Part shown: positions 29,080 through 38,507 of the stretch, piece after piece
How the letters are laid out: the number at the start of each line of letters is the position of its first letter
How positions within the stretch are numbered: position 1 is the first letter of the stretch
Assembly (NCBI GenBank): GCA_910587155.1
Contig: CAJULA010000003.1
Location: forward strand, 127,192 to 191,191
DNA length: 64,000 nt
Direction: 5' to 3'
DNA from: an uncultured Lachnospiraceae bacterium
GTDB lineage: Bacteria; Bacillota; Clostridia; Lachnospirales; Lachnospiraceae
The notes under the pieces: generated by a model
What the model saw: only the letters and a program-made list of their open reading frames with translations
The model's database searches: none
What the model was told of the DNA's origin: nothing
Position numbers and translations under genes: made by a program

Positions 29080-30387
29080 TTGATCGGATTATTGTCAAAA
29101 TGGGAAATTTTCAGCAAAAAATTTCTGGCAAATATTTCATGGACCGTACTGGCGAAAGCGACTGCCATGCTGGGCTTTTTTGCGTTGGATATCTGCATGG
29201 CCCGGATATTGGGAAAGGACAGCTACGGCGAATGGTCGTTTTATTATTCGGCAATTCTGATGATGGCGCATGTATGCTGGTTTGGCATAGACGCTTCGGT
29301 CAAGGTCTTTGTGTCCAAGCAGGAAACAGAACAGGAACTGAGTGATTGTCTCAAAGCCAGTATCCGGCTGCGCCTGATCGTCAGCAGCCTGTTTCTTGTC
29401 GGACTCACTGCGGCGTCCGGTCTGCTGACAGATTATATGGAGTATTTCGGCAAATATGAAAATCTCCATATCTTGATGTACGGCGCAGGCGTACTTGTAT
29501 TTCTCAGTTCTTTTGCGGAGTTTTATAAAGCGCTCAGCATCGGTATGCAGGAATATCGGAATCTGTTTCTGGTTACGCTGACGGAATACGGCGGATATTT
29601 TGTGTTCAGTCTGGCGGCCGTGTTATTTCTAAAAAATAATACAGGGCTTCTGGCAGGGTATATCATCGCAGGTATCCTGACCGCATTGCTGGGGCAGGCA
29701 CTGATCAGAAAACATTTGCTGCAGGATCAGGCGGAACGCGCCGGCGTATTGCAGAAAGAGATCTTGCTCTATGCCATGCCGCTTCTTGTCACGAGTATGG
29801 GAGAGATCCTCTTACAGGAATCGGATACCTTTTTTCTGGGACTGTTTAGCATACCGGCGCAGGTGTCGGTCTATGCCATCGGGAAAAAGTTATGTTCCAA
29901 GCTGTACCATATCAATTATACCCTGTGTATTACCGTACTGCCGCAGATGTCAACGATCAGTAAGGAAAACTACAGGGAAAAACTGGACAGGTTCCGGAAA
30001 TTCGGTATCCTGAATATCCTTCTTACCCTTTGTGTGGCAGTGGGGCTTTTAGTTATGAGCGGATTCTTTATTCCGTTTCTGTATGGAGAGGAGTATCATG
30101 ATGCGGTTTTCCTGTTCAGACTGCTGCTGATCTATTATGTGCAGCGGGGGATTTCGTATTATTTTGCTTTGTTTCTGGAGTTTCAGAAGCAGGCAGTTTT
30201 TGAAAGCATCTGTTATTTTATAACGATTACGGCCAATGTCATATTGGAAATCTGTCTTGTATCAAGACTTGGAGCACTTGGAGCCGCTCTGGCGGCAATT
30301 CTGTCTTACCTGCCCTATACCATACTGGTCACGGTGAAAGCAGTGCGGGTCATGAGACAGTATAAGTCCGTTTATGCCGCGGATTGA
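29080..30387 (+). CDS. Wzx-like polysaccharide flippase (MOP superfamily)
   Basis: About 435 aa with 12-14 predicted membrane helices. It opens with KWEIFSKKFLANISWTVLAK, then MLGFFALDICMARILGKDSYGEW, the conserved 'LARxLGxxxYG' pattern of O-antigen flippases, and later ESDTFFLGLFSIPAQVSVYA. This matches the Polysacc_synt family, which flips undecaprenyl-linked repeat units outward. The TTG start is chosen for its GGGAGAGGG site; a GTG at 29053, overlapping the previous stop, is the alternative. With two PglK-like ABC transporters also present, the locus has more than one possible export route. Confidence 0.88.
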   Translation: MIGLLSKWEIFSKKFLANISWTVLAKATAMLGFFALDICMARILGKDSYGEWSFYYSAILMMAHVCWFGIDASVKVFVSKQETEQELSDCLKASIRLRLIVSSLFLVGLTAASGLLTDYMEYFGKYENLHILMYGAGVLVFLSSFAEFYKALSIGMQEYRNLFLVTLTEYGGYFVFSLAAVLFLKNNTGLLAGYIIAGILTALLGQALIRKHLLQDQAERAGVLQKEILLYAMPLLVTSMGEILLQESDTFFLGLFSIPAQVSVYAIGKKLCSKLYHINYTLCITVLPQMSTISKENYREKLDRFRKFGILNILLTLCVAVGLLVMSGFFIPFLYGEEYHDAVFLFRLLLIYYVQRGISYYFALFLEFQKQAVFESICYFITITANVILEICLVSRLGALGAALAAILSYLPYTILVTVKAVRVMRQYKSVYAAD

Positions 30388-30406
30388 ACATAAGGAGGAA
30401 GCGGAA

Positions 30407-31345
30407 ATGTACAGTTTGTCAGTTGTGGTGCCGGTGTACAATGAAGAGGGAAATGTGGCCGAGCTTCACCGAGAGATCAAAGAAATCTGTGTGCAGAAGC
30501 AGTATGATTATGAGATCATTTTTATTGATGACGGTTCTACAGACCGGACGGCGGAAATCTGCCGGGAATTACGTCCGCTGAAATTTATCAGACTGCGGCG
30601 CAATTCCGGACAGACGGCGGCGATGGACGCAGGGATTAAGGCGGCTACAAAAGATTTTATCGTGACGATGGATGGCGACCGGCAGAATGATCCGGCGGAT
30701 ATTCCCGTGATGCTGGACTACCTGCTGGCACATGAGTATGACATGGTGTCCGGCTGGCGCAAGGACCGGAAGGATACTTTTATGAAACGCTTTGTCTCCA
30801 GAGGTGCCAATATGCTCCGCTATCTGCTGGTGCATGACGGGATTCATGACAGCGGCTGCTCGCTGAAGATTTACCGGAAGGAATGTTTTAAAGGGATCAA
30901 TCTGTATGGAGAACAGCATCGCTTTATTCCGGCGATTCTGAAGATCAAAGGCTTTACGGTGGGGGAAGTGGTAGTGCATCACAGACCGCGCACATCGGGC
31001 AGGACAAAATATAACTGGAAACGGACATTTAAAGGCTTTGTGGATATGATTTCCGTATGGTTCTGGAATAAGTACGCGACCAGACCGCTTCATCTGCTGG
31101 GAGGGCTGGGAATCCTGTTTATGCTGCTTGGTGGCGGTTGCGGGATATGGTCGGTGGCACTGTTCTGCATGGGATATAAAATGTCAAGAAATATCATACC
31201 GCCGATCCTGACAGTCTTTTTTATGATTATGGGCGTACTGATGTTTGTATTCGGGCTGATGGCGGAGATTCTGATCAAGATATATTTTGGTGTGCATGTG
31301 GATAAATCCTATAGTATTAAGGAAACCTGGGTGAATGAGGAGTAA
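30407..31345 (+). CDS. GT2 polyprenyl-phosphate glycosyltransferase (GtrB/DPM-like)
   Basis: 312 aa. The cytoplasmic GT-A domain has SVVVPVYNEEGNVAELHREI, IIFIDDGSTDRTAEI, RNSGQTAAMDAGI, and VTMDGDRQNDP as the metal-binding DxD, followed by GCSLKIYRKECF. Two C-terminal membrane helices follow (about 235-260 and 270-300). Members charge undecaprenyl or dolichyl phosphate with a sugar, supplying GT-C enzymes such as those at 13, 14, 24 or 45 kb. A strong AGGAGG precedes the ATG, which was preferred to an upstream in-frame ATG inside the flippase gene. Sugar not known. Confidence 0.92.
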   Translation: MYSLSVVVPVYNEEGNVAELHREIKEICVQKQYDYEIIFIDDGSTDRTAEICRELRPLKFIRLRRNSGQTAAMDAGIKAATKDFIVTMDGDRQNDPADIPVMLDYLLAHEYDMVSGWRKDRKDTFMKRFVSRGANMLRYLLVHDGIHDSGCSLKIYRKECFKGINLYGEQHRFIPAILKIKGFTVGEVVVHHRPRTSGRTKYNWKRTFKGFVDMISVWFWNKYATRPLHLLGGLGILFMLLGGGCGIWSVALFCMGYKMSRNIIPPILTVFFMIMGVLMFVFGLMAEILIKIYFGVHVDKSYSIKETWVNEE

Positions 31346-31397
31346 GGCGGCAGGCGGGCGGTCAGTCTGATCAGGCTATGATGATAAAAGGGCAGAA

Positions 31398-32540
31398 ATG
31401 AAGATATTGATTGTTTCGCATGAGTATCCGCCGATCGGCGGCGGCGGTGCAAATGCATGTATGAATCTGGCTTATGAATTCAAAAAACAGGGGCATAATA
31501 TTACCGTGGTGACTTCATGGTTTCCGGGGCTGGAGCGATGCAGCAGGGAAGGGAGTCTGTCCATTGTCCGCCTGCCGTCCAGAAGAAAACATAAGGAACA
31601 CTGCGGATTCGTAGAAATGCTGTCCTACCTGGGCAAGGCGCTTGGGAAGGTCGATTCCCTGTGCAGGGAACAGAAATTTGACATAGTCATGGTTTTTTTC
31701 GCGATCCCGAGCGGCCCGGTGGGGTATTATCTGAAGAAAAGGTATGGGATACCCTATATTATCCGTTTCGGTGGCGGGGATATTCCCGGATACCAGGAGC
31801 GTTTTACCTTTATTTATAAACTGATCGGGCCTTATGAGAAGATCATCTGGAAAAATGCAGAGGCCCTTGTGGCAAACAGCAGGGGACTTAGGATACTGGC
31901 AGAGCATTTTTATAATAAGAAGGAAATCAGAATCATTCCCAACGGCGTCAACACGGATTTTTTCCGCAGTGCGCCGGAGAGAAAAACAAAGAGACATTTC
32001 AGAATTTTATTTGTTTCCAGACTGATCGAGAGGAAAGGCCTGCAGTATATGATTCCTCAGCTTAAGGATATTGAGAAAAAATGCGGCAGGAGGATTTTGC
32101 TCACTGTCGTCGGGGATGGTCCCTATCGTCAGACGCTGGAAAAGCTGGCAAAACGCTACGAGGTATCCGATCGGATCATCTTTGCCGGTCAGAAGGACAA
32201 AGAGGAGCTGACAGACTATTATCAGGACGCGGATGTCTTTATTTTACCGTCAAAAAAAGAAGGTATGCCTAATGTAGTACTGGAGGCCATGGCCAGCGGC
32301 CTGCCAGTGGTGATGACTCCCTGTGAGGGCAGTGACGAACTGATTGACGGCAACGGGTATGCCGTGCGGGTGAATTTGTTTGGAGACAAGCTGGCACTGT
32401 TGGCAAGGGATGAGAGGCGCAGGAAAAAGATGGGGGAGAAAAGCCTGGAACTGGTGCGGGAGAGATTTTTGTGGAGCAGTATTGCGGACCAGTATGAAAC
32501 ATTGCTGCGGGATGCCTGCAATGGTTCCGCAGGGGAGTGA
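31398..32540 (+). CDS. Glycosyltransferase family 4
   Basis: 380 aa GT-B enzyme. N-terminal HEYPPIGGGGANACMNLAYE is the classical WaaG-like opening, with FFAIPSGPVGYYLKKRY and RFGGGDIPGYQERF next. The donor half has RIIPNGVNTDFF, ILFVSRLIERKGLQYMIPQL, RIIFAGQKDKEEL and LPSKKEGMPNVVLEAMASGL with both GT4 glutamates, then TPCEGSDEL. The gene starts after a 52-nt gap and ends two nucleotides before the asnB ATG. Expected to act on the cytoplasmic lipid-linked chain; donor unknown. Confidence 0.94.
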   Translation: MKILIVSHEYPPIGGGGANACMNLAYEFKKQGHNITVVTSWFPGLERCSREGSLSIVRLPSRRKHKEHCGFVEMLSYLGKALGKVDSLCREQKFDIVMVFFAIPSGPVGYYLKKRYGIPYIIRFGGGDIPGYQERFTFIYKLIGPYEKIIWKNAEALVANSRGLRILAEHFYNKKEIRIIPNGVNTDFFRSAPERKTKRHFRILFVSRLIERKGLQYMIPQLKDIEKKCGRRILLTVVGDGPYRQTLEKLAKRYEVSDRIIFAGQKDKEELTDYYQDADVFILPSKKEGMPNVVLEAMASGLPVVMTPCEGSDELIDGNGYAVRVNLFGDKLALLARDERRRKKMGEKSLELVRERFLWSSIADQYETLLRDACNGSAGE

Positions 32541-32542
32541 CT

Positions 32543-34405
32543 ATGTGTGGTATATGCGGTTATTTTTCAGATCAGGAAATATCGGCCCGGGCATTGCAGG
32601 AAATGAATGATACGATGTATCACAGAGGGCCGGATGACTCCGGTATATGGCAGGAAGTTTCAGGGCGTGGGGCCGTGGGGCTGGCACAGAGGCGGCTTTC
32701 GATACTGGATCTTTCTCCGATGGGTCATCAGCCCATGTTTTCCAGGGATAACAAGATTGCAGCCGTCTATAACGGAGAAATCTACAACTATCGCGAATTG
32801 AAAAAGGAACTTGAGGCCGCAGGCCATACCTTTGTCTCAGCTTGTGATACGGAAGTGATGATTGCCGCCTATCAGCAATGGGGATATGAGTGCTTTGGAC
32901 GTTTTAACGGGATGTTTGCCATCGCCTTGTATGAGACGGAGAGTGCCACGCTGATCCTGGCGAGGGATCGTATGGGCAAAAAGCCGTTATATTATTATAA
33001 AAAAGGAAAAGATTTTGTCTTTGCGTCGGAATTGAAGCCGATTATGAAATATCCCGGCTTCCGAAAAAAGATTGACAAAAGGATGATCAAGAAACTGCTC
33101 TGCAGTAAATATATAGAAGCACCCGATTCCATTTTCGAGGATACTTTTAAGATGCTTCCCGGTTCCTACCTTGTCCGGAGGGATGGCGAGACTGTCCTGC
33201 GCCGGTACTGGGATATCATAGAGCAGAAGAGACTTGGTATGGAAAGGCCGCTTTCTTATGAGGCGTCGCTGCGGGAGCTGGAGGGGCTGGTGCTTGATTC
33301 CGTGGCAAAGCGTCTGATCGCGGATGTTCCCACAGGAGTCTTTCTCAGCGGCGGAATTGACTCGGCGCTTGTGACGGCAGCGGCCCGGCAGGTTTCGGGA
33401 GAGCCGGTCAAAAGCTTTTCCATTGGTTTCCACGAAAAAGAAAGAAATGAGGCAGTCTTTGCCGCAGAGATTGCGAGGTATCTGGGGACCAAGCATAAGG
33501 AGCTGTATATCGGGGATAAGGAAACCCTGAGTCTGCTCCATGACTTGCCTTATTATTATGATGAGCCTTTTTCGGATTCTTCTCAGCTTCCCACGATGCT
33601 GGTGTCGAGGCTGGCTTCGGAGGACATCAAGGTGGCGCTTTCCGGCGACGGCGGTGACGAACTCTTCTGCGGCTATAAAATGTACGACTGGGTATTCATT
33701 GCCCAGAAGGCCGAATGGATGAGGAGGATCGTTGCGCCGGTCATGGGCTCCATGCCTCTGCGACAGAAGCTGCCGGCGGAATTGCGGGCATTTCTCAATA
33801 ACAGGGACAGCAATTATAAGACACAATTCTTTTTGCATGTGATGATGGAAGAGGCGGACAAGCTGCTTGGCATGCCGGAGGCAGAAGTCAGATATGGGTG
33901 GGAAAAGGAGCTGCATTACCGCAACTGGCAGGAGCGGCGCATGGTACTGGATATGATGACCTATCTTCCCGATGAAGTGCTGGCAAAGACGGATCGGGCT
34001 TCCATGAAATATTCCCTTGAGGTACGCTGTCCTCTGCTCGACTACCGTATTGTCGAACTGGCTTTTTCCATTCCGCATGGCTTTAAATATAAGAAGGGAA
34101 ATAAAAAATACATTCTGAAAGAACTGGCTTATCAATATATACCCAGGGAACTGCTGGACCGCCCGAAAAAGGGATTCGGCGTGCCTCTGCGCAAATGGCT
34201 GCGGACAGTGCTGGCGCCGGAGATTGACAGATACGCCGATCAGGATATTTTAAAACGGCAGAATATCTTTGTACCGGAGGCGGTGGGAGAGTTGATCCGC
34301 AGGCAGGAGAAATCAGACCGGATCATGTACAGTTCCATGCTGTGGTCATTCTATGTATTTCAGAGATGGTATCAGATGTTTGTCGAGGATTTGTGGGACA
34401 GGTAA
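32543..34405 (+). CDS. asnB: Glutamine-hydrolysing asparagine synthase family amidotransferase
   Basis: 620 aa. The N-terminal glutaminase domain begins Met-Cys-Gly-Ile-Cys-Gly, with Cys2 as nucleophile, and continues DTMYHRGPDDSG, AAVYNGEIYNYREL. The C-terminal synthetase domain has TGVFLSGGIDSALVTAAARQ, the PP-loop, then FSDSSQLPTMLVSRLAS and ALSGDGGDELFCGY. The ATG was chosen because Cys must be residue 2; a GTG two codons earlier would spoil this. Within capsule clusters AsnB homologues amidate uronic acids to uronamides, and a nucleotide-sugar dehydrogenase is present at 6 kb, so that role is more likely than housekeeping asparagine synthesis. This last point is inference from context. 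Confidence 0.93.
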   Translation: MCGICGYFSDQEISARALQEMNDTMYHRGPDDSGIWQEVSGRGAVGLAQRRLSILDLSPMGHQPMFSRDNKIAAVYNGEIYNYRELKKELEAAGHTFVSACDTEVMIAAYQQWGYECFGRFNGMFAIALYETESATLILARDRMGKKPLYYYKKGKDFVFASELKPIMKYPGFRKKIDKRMIKKLLCSKYIEAPDSIFEDTFKMLPGSYLVRRDGETVLRRYWDIIEQKRLGMERPLSYEASLRELEGLVLDSVAKRLIADVPTGVFLSGGIDSALVTAAARQVSGEPVKSFSIGFHEKERNEAVFAAEIARYLGTKHKELYIGDKETLSLLHDLPYYYDEPFSDSSQLPTMLVSRLASEDIKVALSGDGGDELFCGYKMYDWVFIAQKAEWMRRIVAPVMGSMPLRQKLPAELRAFLNNRDSNYKTQFFLHVMMEEADKLLGMPEAEVRYGWEKELHYRNWQERRMVLDMMTYLPDEVLAKTDRASMKYSLEVRCPLLDYRIVELAFSIPHGFKYKKGNKKYILKELAYQYIPRELLDRPKKGFGVPLRKWLRTVLAPEIDRYADQDILKRQNIFVPEAVGELIRRQEKSDRIMYSSMLWSFYVFQRWYQMFVEDLWDR

Positions 34406-34412
34406 GGGGCAG

Positions 34413-35621
34413 ATGAAGAAGATATTAATGGTGGTATCGACACTGAATCACGGCGGAGCGCAAAAAGTCTTTGCAAACCTGACGCTTGCATTCCCGGAGG
34501 AATGGCAGATTGATATTTTGCTGAATAACGCAGAAAACATTACCTATCCTTACCGCGGCCGTATTCTCAGTCTGCAGATCGACAATCCGGATGATAAGAC
34601 GGGTATTTTATACCAGGCCAGGGTGTTTCTGCGCAGATACCGGAAACTGAAAGAACTGAAAAAAAAGAATCACTACGACGCCTGCCTCAGCGCATTAACA
34701 AGTGCCAATGCGGTCAATGTCCTGACGGGCAGGCGGTACTGCAAAACGATCCTTACCGTGCATAGTTTTATGACGAGGGATATGGGACAATTGGGCGGGC
34801 TCAAACAGATTATCATTGCCATGGCCATCAAGCTGTTATATAATCGGGCAGACAGGGTTGTCACGGTATCGGAAGGTTCCCGCAATGACCTGGTGCAGAA
34901 GTTCGGCGTGGATCCCCGAAAGGCCATAACCATATATAATGGATTTCCGATCAAAGATATTATAAACCGGAGCAAAGAGCAGCCGGACGGCCGGGAATGT
35001 ACATTTGTGGAAGATTCCGGGTTTAAATTTGTGACGGCAGGGCGTCTGGACGGGGCGAAGGGGCAATGGCATCTGATCCGGGCTTTCAGGAGCGTTGCAG
35101 AAGCGTTTCCCGACGCAAAACTGCTGATTTTAGGGGAAGGGATACTGGAGCAATCCCTGAAAAAGACAGTAAAGGAGTGCGGGCTGGAAAACAATGTGGT
35201 ATTCGGGGGATTTGTAGAAAATCCGTACAAAATCATGGCAAAATGTGACGCCTTTGTCATGTCGTCGCTGTATGAGGGATTTCCCGGTGTCCTGATTGAG
35301 GCGCTGGCATGCGGACTGCCTTGTATCAGCACGGATTTTGACTCCGGTGCGAGGGAAATCCTGGCGCCAGGGGCAGATATTGCGGAAAAAGTGACCGGTA
35401 ATTGGCAAAAAGAGCAATACGGCATATTATGTCCCGTTTGTGACGGCCAAAGAAGGCGGGGCGGGGAAAAACTGACGAAAGAAGAAAAAATCCTGGCCGA
35501 TGCGATGCTGGCTCTGGTCAGGGAAAGTGCTCTGAGAGACAGGTATCAGAAAAGAAGCCAGGAGAGGGCATGGCAGCTGGATGCGGAAAACTTTCTGGGA
35601 AAGTGGCTGGAAATCATATGA
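34413..35621 (+). CDS. Glycosyltransferase family 4
   Basis: 402 aa. It begins MKKILMVVSTLNHGGAQKVF, with TVHSFMTRDMGQLGG and RVVTVSEGSRNDLVQKFGV in the acceptor half. The donor half has KFVTAGRLDGAKGQWHLIRA, NNVVFGGFVENPYKIMAKCD and VMSSLYEGFPGVLIEALACG, then STDFDSGAREIL, which are the usual GT4 anchors. Near the C-terminus is a basic insertion (DGQRRRGGEKLTKEEKILAD). AAGGGG lies upstream of the chosen ATG, 20 codons after another in-frame ATG that overlaps asnB. Its end overlaps the following GT2 (ATGA). Confidence 0.93.
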   Translation: MKKILMVVSTLNHGGAQKVFANLTLAFPEEWQIDILLNNAENITYPYRGRILSLQIDNPDDKTGILYQARVFLRRYRKLKELKKKNHYDACLSALTSANAVNVLTGRRYCKTILTVHSFMTRDMGQLGGLKQIIIAMAIKLLYNRADRVVTVSEGSRNDLVQKFGVDPRKAITIYNGFPIKDIINRSKEQPDGRECTFVEDSGFKFVTAGRLDGAKGQWHLIRAFRSVAEAFPDAKLLILGEGILEQSLKKTVKECGLENNVVFGGFVENPYKIMAKCDAFVMSSLYEGFPGVLIEALACGLPCISTDFDSGAREILAPGADIAEKVTGNWQKEQYGILCPVCDGQRRRGGEKLTKEEKILADAMLALVRESALRDRYQKRSQERAWQLDAENFLGKWLEII

Positions 35622-36667
35622 AGACAATGGAGCAGCCCTGTTTCAGTATATTGATTCCCGTTTATAATGTGGAGAAATATCTGAGACAGTGTGTGGAGTC
35701 TGTGCTCGGGCAGACGTATACGGATTATGAAGTGATATTGATTGATGACGGTTCAACGGATCATAGCGGGCAGATATGCGATGCATATGGAACTGCCTGT
35801 TCCCGGGTGCATGTATACCATCAGAGCAATCAGGGTCTTATGATGACAAGAAAAGCAGGGATTTTGCAGGCAAAAGGGCAGTACTGCCTGTTCCTGGACT
35901 CTGATGACCATTACGCCCCTGATTTGCTGAAGGAAGTGGCAGCCTGCATAGAAAAGGATAATCCGGATCTGGTGATTTTCAATAAATTCACTGAATATGT
36001 GAATCAAACAGAGAAAGGGGCATTCGGAGGCGAAAGATATCGTCAGGTCGGGAGGAAGGAAGCGCTTCTGGCGTTTATGGGTTCCAATCAATATACCTCT
36101 GTTTTTACAAAAGTAATCAGACGTAAATTGATTCTGCCCTGTCTGGACAGTATCTATATCCCGGTCAGTTATGCGGAGGATGCCCTGCAGACCGCCTATT
36201 TTATCCTTTTGTCAGAGCGGATCGCCATCCTGGACAGATGTCTTTATTATTACCGCATCAGGGAAAGCAGTCTGATCCATCAGAAGACAATGCAAAGGAT
36301 GCTGGAAATCCTGGATGTGAAGCAGCGGATCTATGAACTGATTGTGCAGAACGGATATCTGACCGGAGAGAATGAACGCAGATACTTTGGAAATGTGCTG
36401 AATGACTTTATGGATGGGGTATTTCGGATCAATAATACTGACTTTTCCTTTAAAAACCGCAGAAAAGAGCTGCAGACATTAAAAGAGCATGGATTTCTCC
36501 GGATGTTATTGGAAAGTAAAAGCAGGCATGGCTTTACAGTGTATAACCGTATACGGGTTATCCTTTTTGACCAAAACCAATATGCCGCATTGATTATGTT
36601 GGATCATCTGCTCCTGAAAATCCAGCAGTTGGCAGAGGCAATGAGCCGGAAGAGGAGATTTGAGTAG
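35618..36667 (+). CDS. Glycosyltransferase family 2
   Basis: 349 aa GT-A enzyme. The N-terminal catalytic domain has CFSILIPVYNVEKYLRQCVE, QTYTDYEVILIDDGSTDHSG, and LFLDSDDHYAPDLL as the DxD-like metal site. The C-terminal ~150 residues, with YAEDALQTAYFILLSERIAI and YYYRIRESSLIHQK, form the helical tail typical of EPS GT2 proteins. It overlaps the previous GT4 by ATGA; no strong separate ribosome site, so coupled translation is likely. Donor unknown. G+C starts to decline from about here through the fucosyl/GT6 block. Confidence 0.92.
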   Translation: MKTMEQPCFSILIPVYNVEKYLRQCVESVLGQTYTDYEVILIDDGSTDHSGQICDAYGTACSRVHVYHQSNQGLMMTRKAGILQAKGQYCLFLDSDDHYAPDLLKEVAACIEKDNPDLVIFNKFTEYVNQTEKGAFGGERYRQVGRKEALLAFMGSNQYTSVFTKVIRRKLILPCLDSIYIPVSYAEDALQTAYFILLSERIAILDRCLYYYRIRESSLIHQKTMQRMLEILDVKQRIYELIVQNGYLTGENERRYFGNVLNDFMDGVFRINNTDFSFKNRRKELQTLKEHGFLRMLLESKSRHGFTVYNRIRVILFDQNQYAALIMLDHLLLKIQQLAEAMSRKRRFE

Positions 36668-36670
36668 TTC

Positions 36671-37537
36671 ATGCATATCGTAAAATTTCAGGGCGGGCTG
36701 GGAAACCAATTGTTCCAGTATGCGCTGTATCGAAAATTTCAAAGTATGGGGTATGATACATGCGGAGATCTGTATGCCTTTACAAAGCGGACGGAAATCA
36801 GGACCTTTGATTTACCTATCTTCGGAATCCGCATCAGACAGGCCGATCAAAAGGATATCAAAAGGTTATATATCGAAGCAGACAATTACCTGGCCAGAGT
36901 GAGGCTGCGCCTGTTTGGGAAGAAGACATATTTTAAGGAAACCGGGCTGTTCTTTAATCAAAATATTTTAGCACAGCCGGAAGGATATTTTAACGGATAC
37001 TGGCAGAGTGAAAAATATTTCCTGGATATTGCGGATCACCTGCGCGAGGAATTGCAGTTTCCAAAAGTTTCAGATCCGCGCAACAAAGAGGTGGAAGAGC
37101 AGATTAAGCAGGACGAGGGTGCGGTCAGTGTCCATGTGAGGCTGGGGGATTATCTGAACAATCCGGGGATGTATGGGGGGATCTGCACCAAAGATTACTA
37201 TGCGAAAGCGATTTCCCATATGAGAGACAACATTGCCAATCCTCATTTTTATATTTTTTCCAATGGGATGGAAGAGGCAAAAAAGCAGTTTACCGGCGGG
37301 GAATTTACCTTTGTGGAAAATAATGATGAGAGCAAAGGGTATCTTGATATGCAGCTGATGAGCCTTTGCAGACATCAGATCATTGCCAACAGCAGCTTCA
37401 GCTGGTGGGGCGCATGGCTGAACGGGAATGAGGATAAAATCGTGATTGCACCGCCGAAATGGTTAAACGGAGTGACGGCGGAGGATATTATACCAGATCG
37501 GTGGGTGAAAATGGGAGAGCGGATCCATGCTGTTTAG
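36671..37537 (+). CDS. GT11 alpha-1,2-fucosyltransferase
   Basis: 288 aa, full length for the family. It opens with KFQGGLGNQLFQYALYRKFQ, the GT11 N-terminal signature, and carries HVRLGDY (155-161), the GDP-binding H-x-R-x-G-D-Y motif. It ends with IANSSFSWWGAWLNGNEDKI, the third conserved GT11 block. It transfers fucose from GDP-fucose in alpha-1,2 linkage, usually to a galactose, producing an H-antigen-like structure. A GT6 gene two positions downstream would use exactly such an acceptor. No GDP-fucose synthesis genes (gmd/fcl or fkp) are in the window. The end overlaps the next GT2 by 11 nt. Confidence 0.95.
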   Translation: MHIVKFQGGLGNQLFQYALYRKFQSMGYDTCGDLYAFTKRTEIRTFDLPIFGIRIRQADQKDIKRLYIEADNYLARVRLRLFGKKTYFKETGLFFNQNILAQPEGYFNGYWQSEKYFLDIADHLREELQFPKVSDPRNKEVEEQIKQDEGAVSVHVRLGDYLNNPGMYGGICTKDYYAKAISHMRDNIANPHFYIFSNGMEEAKKQFTGGEFTFVENNDESKGYLDMQLMSLCRHQIIANSSFSWWGAWLNGNEDKIVIAPPKWLNGVTAEDIIPDRWVKMGERIHAV

Positions 37538-38507
37538 TATCATTGTACCAGTATATAATATTGAAAAGTGGATTGCAGAATGTGTGGATTCCGTGTTATG
37601 TCAGGAATTTGAGGATTACGAGTTAATCCTTGTGGATGACGGTTCGACGGATAGCAGCGGAAAGATCTGCGACCGGTATGCAGGTGATAATAGCAGGGTA
37701 AGAGCTTTTCACAAACCGAACGGGGGCTTATCGGACGCCAGGAATTATGGGACAGAGTATGCCAGGGGCGAATATATTTTATATGTGGACGGAGATGATT
37801 ACATTGCCGGGCAGGCATTGCAGAAGCTTGCCCGGTCCATACAGTCGAATACTCCCGATATCGTCTTGGCCGAGGGATGGTATCTTGATCATTCCGATGA
37901 GATTAAACTGAAAAAGCTTTTTGATCGGAGTGAGATCTACGGTATCACCGGTCAGGAGACACTGCTTAACACAACGGCGATATACCCCAACTGGGCGGCC
38001 TGGGGGAAATGCTTCAGGCGAAGCTTTTGGACGGAAAATCACTTTTCTTTTCAAAAAGGAAGGCTGGCAGAAGATTTTCAGATTATTGATCAGGTCATAC
38101 TGCAGGCAGAAAAAGTGAATATGGTGGAAGCCTATTATTTTTACCGGATCAGAGATCATTCTATCATGCAGTCGGTAAATGAGAAAATGATGGATGATCT
38201 GTTGCTTAATTTTTCTGACTGGAAGAAATATTTTGAAACACATGTCATGGAAGAACGGCTTGCCAGACAAATGTATGCATTGATGGCACGCGAATTAAAC
38301 CATAATGTCCTGGGATATATAGGCCTGGTTAAGACAGACCATCGGAAGGATTTGCTGAGAGAAGCTTCAAAATATGTATTTTTTTTAAACTATGATGATT
38401 CAAAGGAAAGTAAGCTGATTCGTTCCTGCATTCGATTCATGGGGATCAAAATGACATGTTTACTGTTGGGAAAGATAAAGAAATATAGAAAAGCCCGGGG
38501 ACACTGA
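37527..38507 (+). CDS. Glycosyltransferase family 2
   Basis: 326 aa. GT-A motifs: FSIIVPVYNIEKWIAECVDS, YELILVDDGSTDSSGKICDR, PNGGLSDARNYGTEYARGEY, and YILYVDGDDYI with the metal-binding DxD. The C-terminal tail has RLAEDFQIIDQVILQAEKVN and YYFYRIRDHSIMQ, as in galactosyl- or GlcNAc-type EPS GT2 enzymes. It lies between the GT11 and GT6 genes, so it may make the galactoside acceptor for fucosylation. That order-based inference is weak because gene order does not fix reaction order. Confidence 0.92.
   Translation: MLFSIIVPVYNIEKWIAECVDSVLCQEFEDYELILVDDGSTDSSGKICDRYAGDNSRVRAFHKPNGGLSDARNYGTEYARGEYILYVDGDDYIAGQALQKLARSIQSNTPDIVLAEGWYLDHSDEIKLKKLFDRSEIYGITGQETLLNTTAIYPNWAAWGKCFRRSFWTENHFSFQKGRLAEDFQIIDQVILQAEKVNMVEAYYFYRIRDHSIMQSVNEKMMDDLLLNFSDWKKYFETHVMEERLARQMYALMARELNHNVLGYIGLVKTDHRKDLLREASKYVFFLNYDDSKESKLIRSCIRFMGIKMTCLLLGKIKKYRKARGH

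Noticed and set aside
32987..34135. 382-codon minus-strand open frame in asnB
   Set aside because: Antisense shadow of a well-conserved gene, no ribosome site, no recognisable domain.
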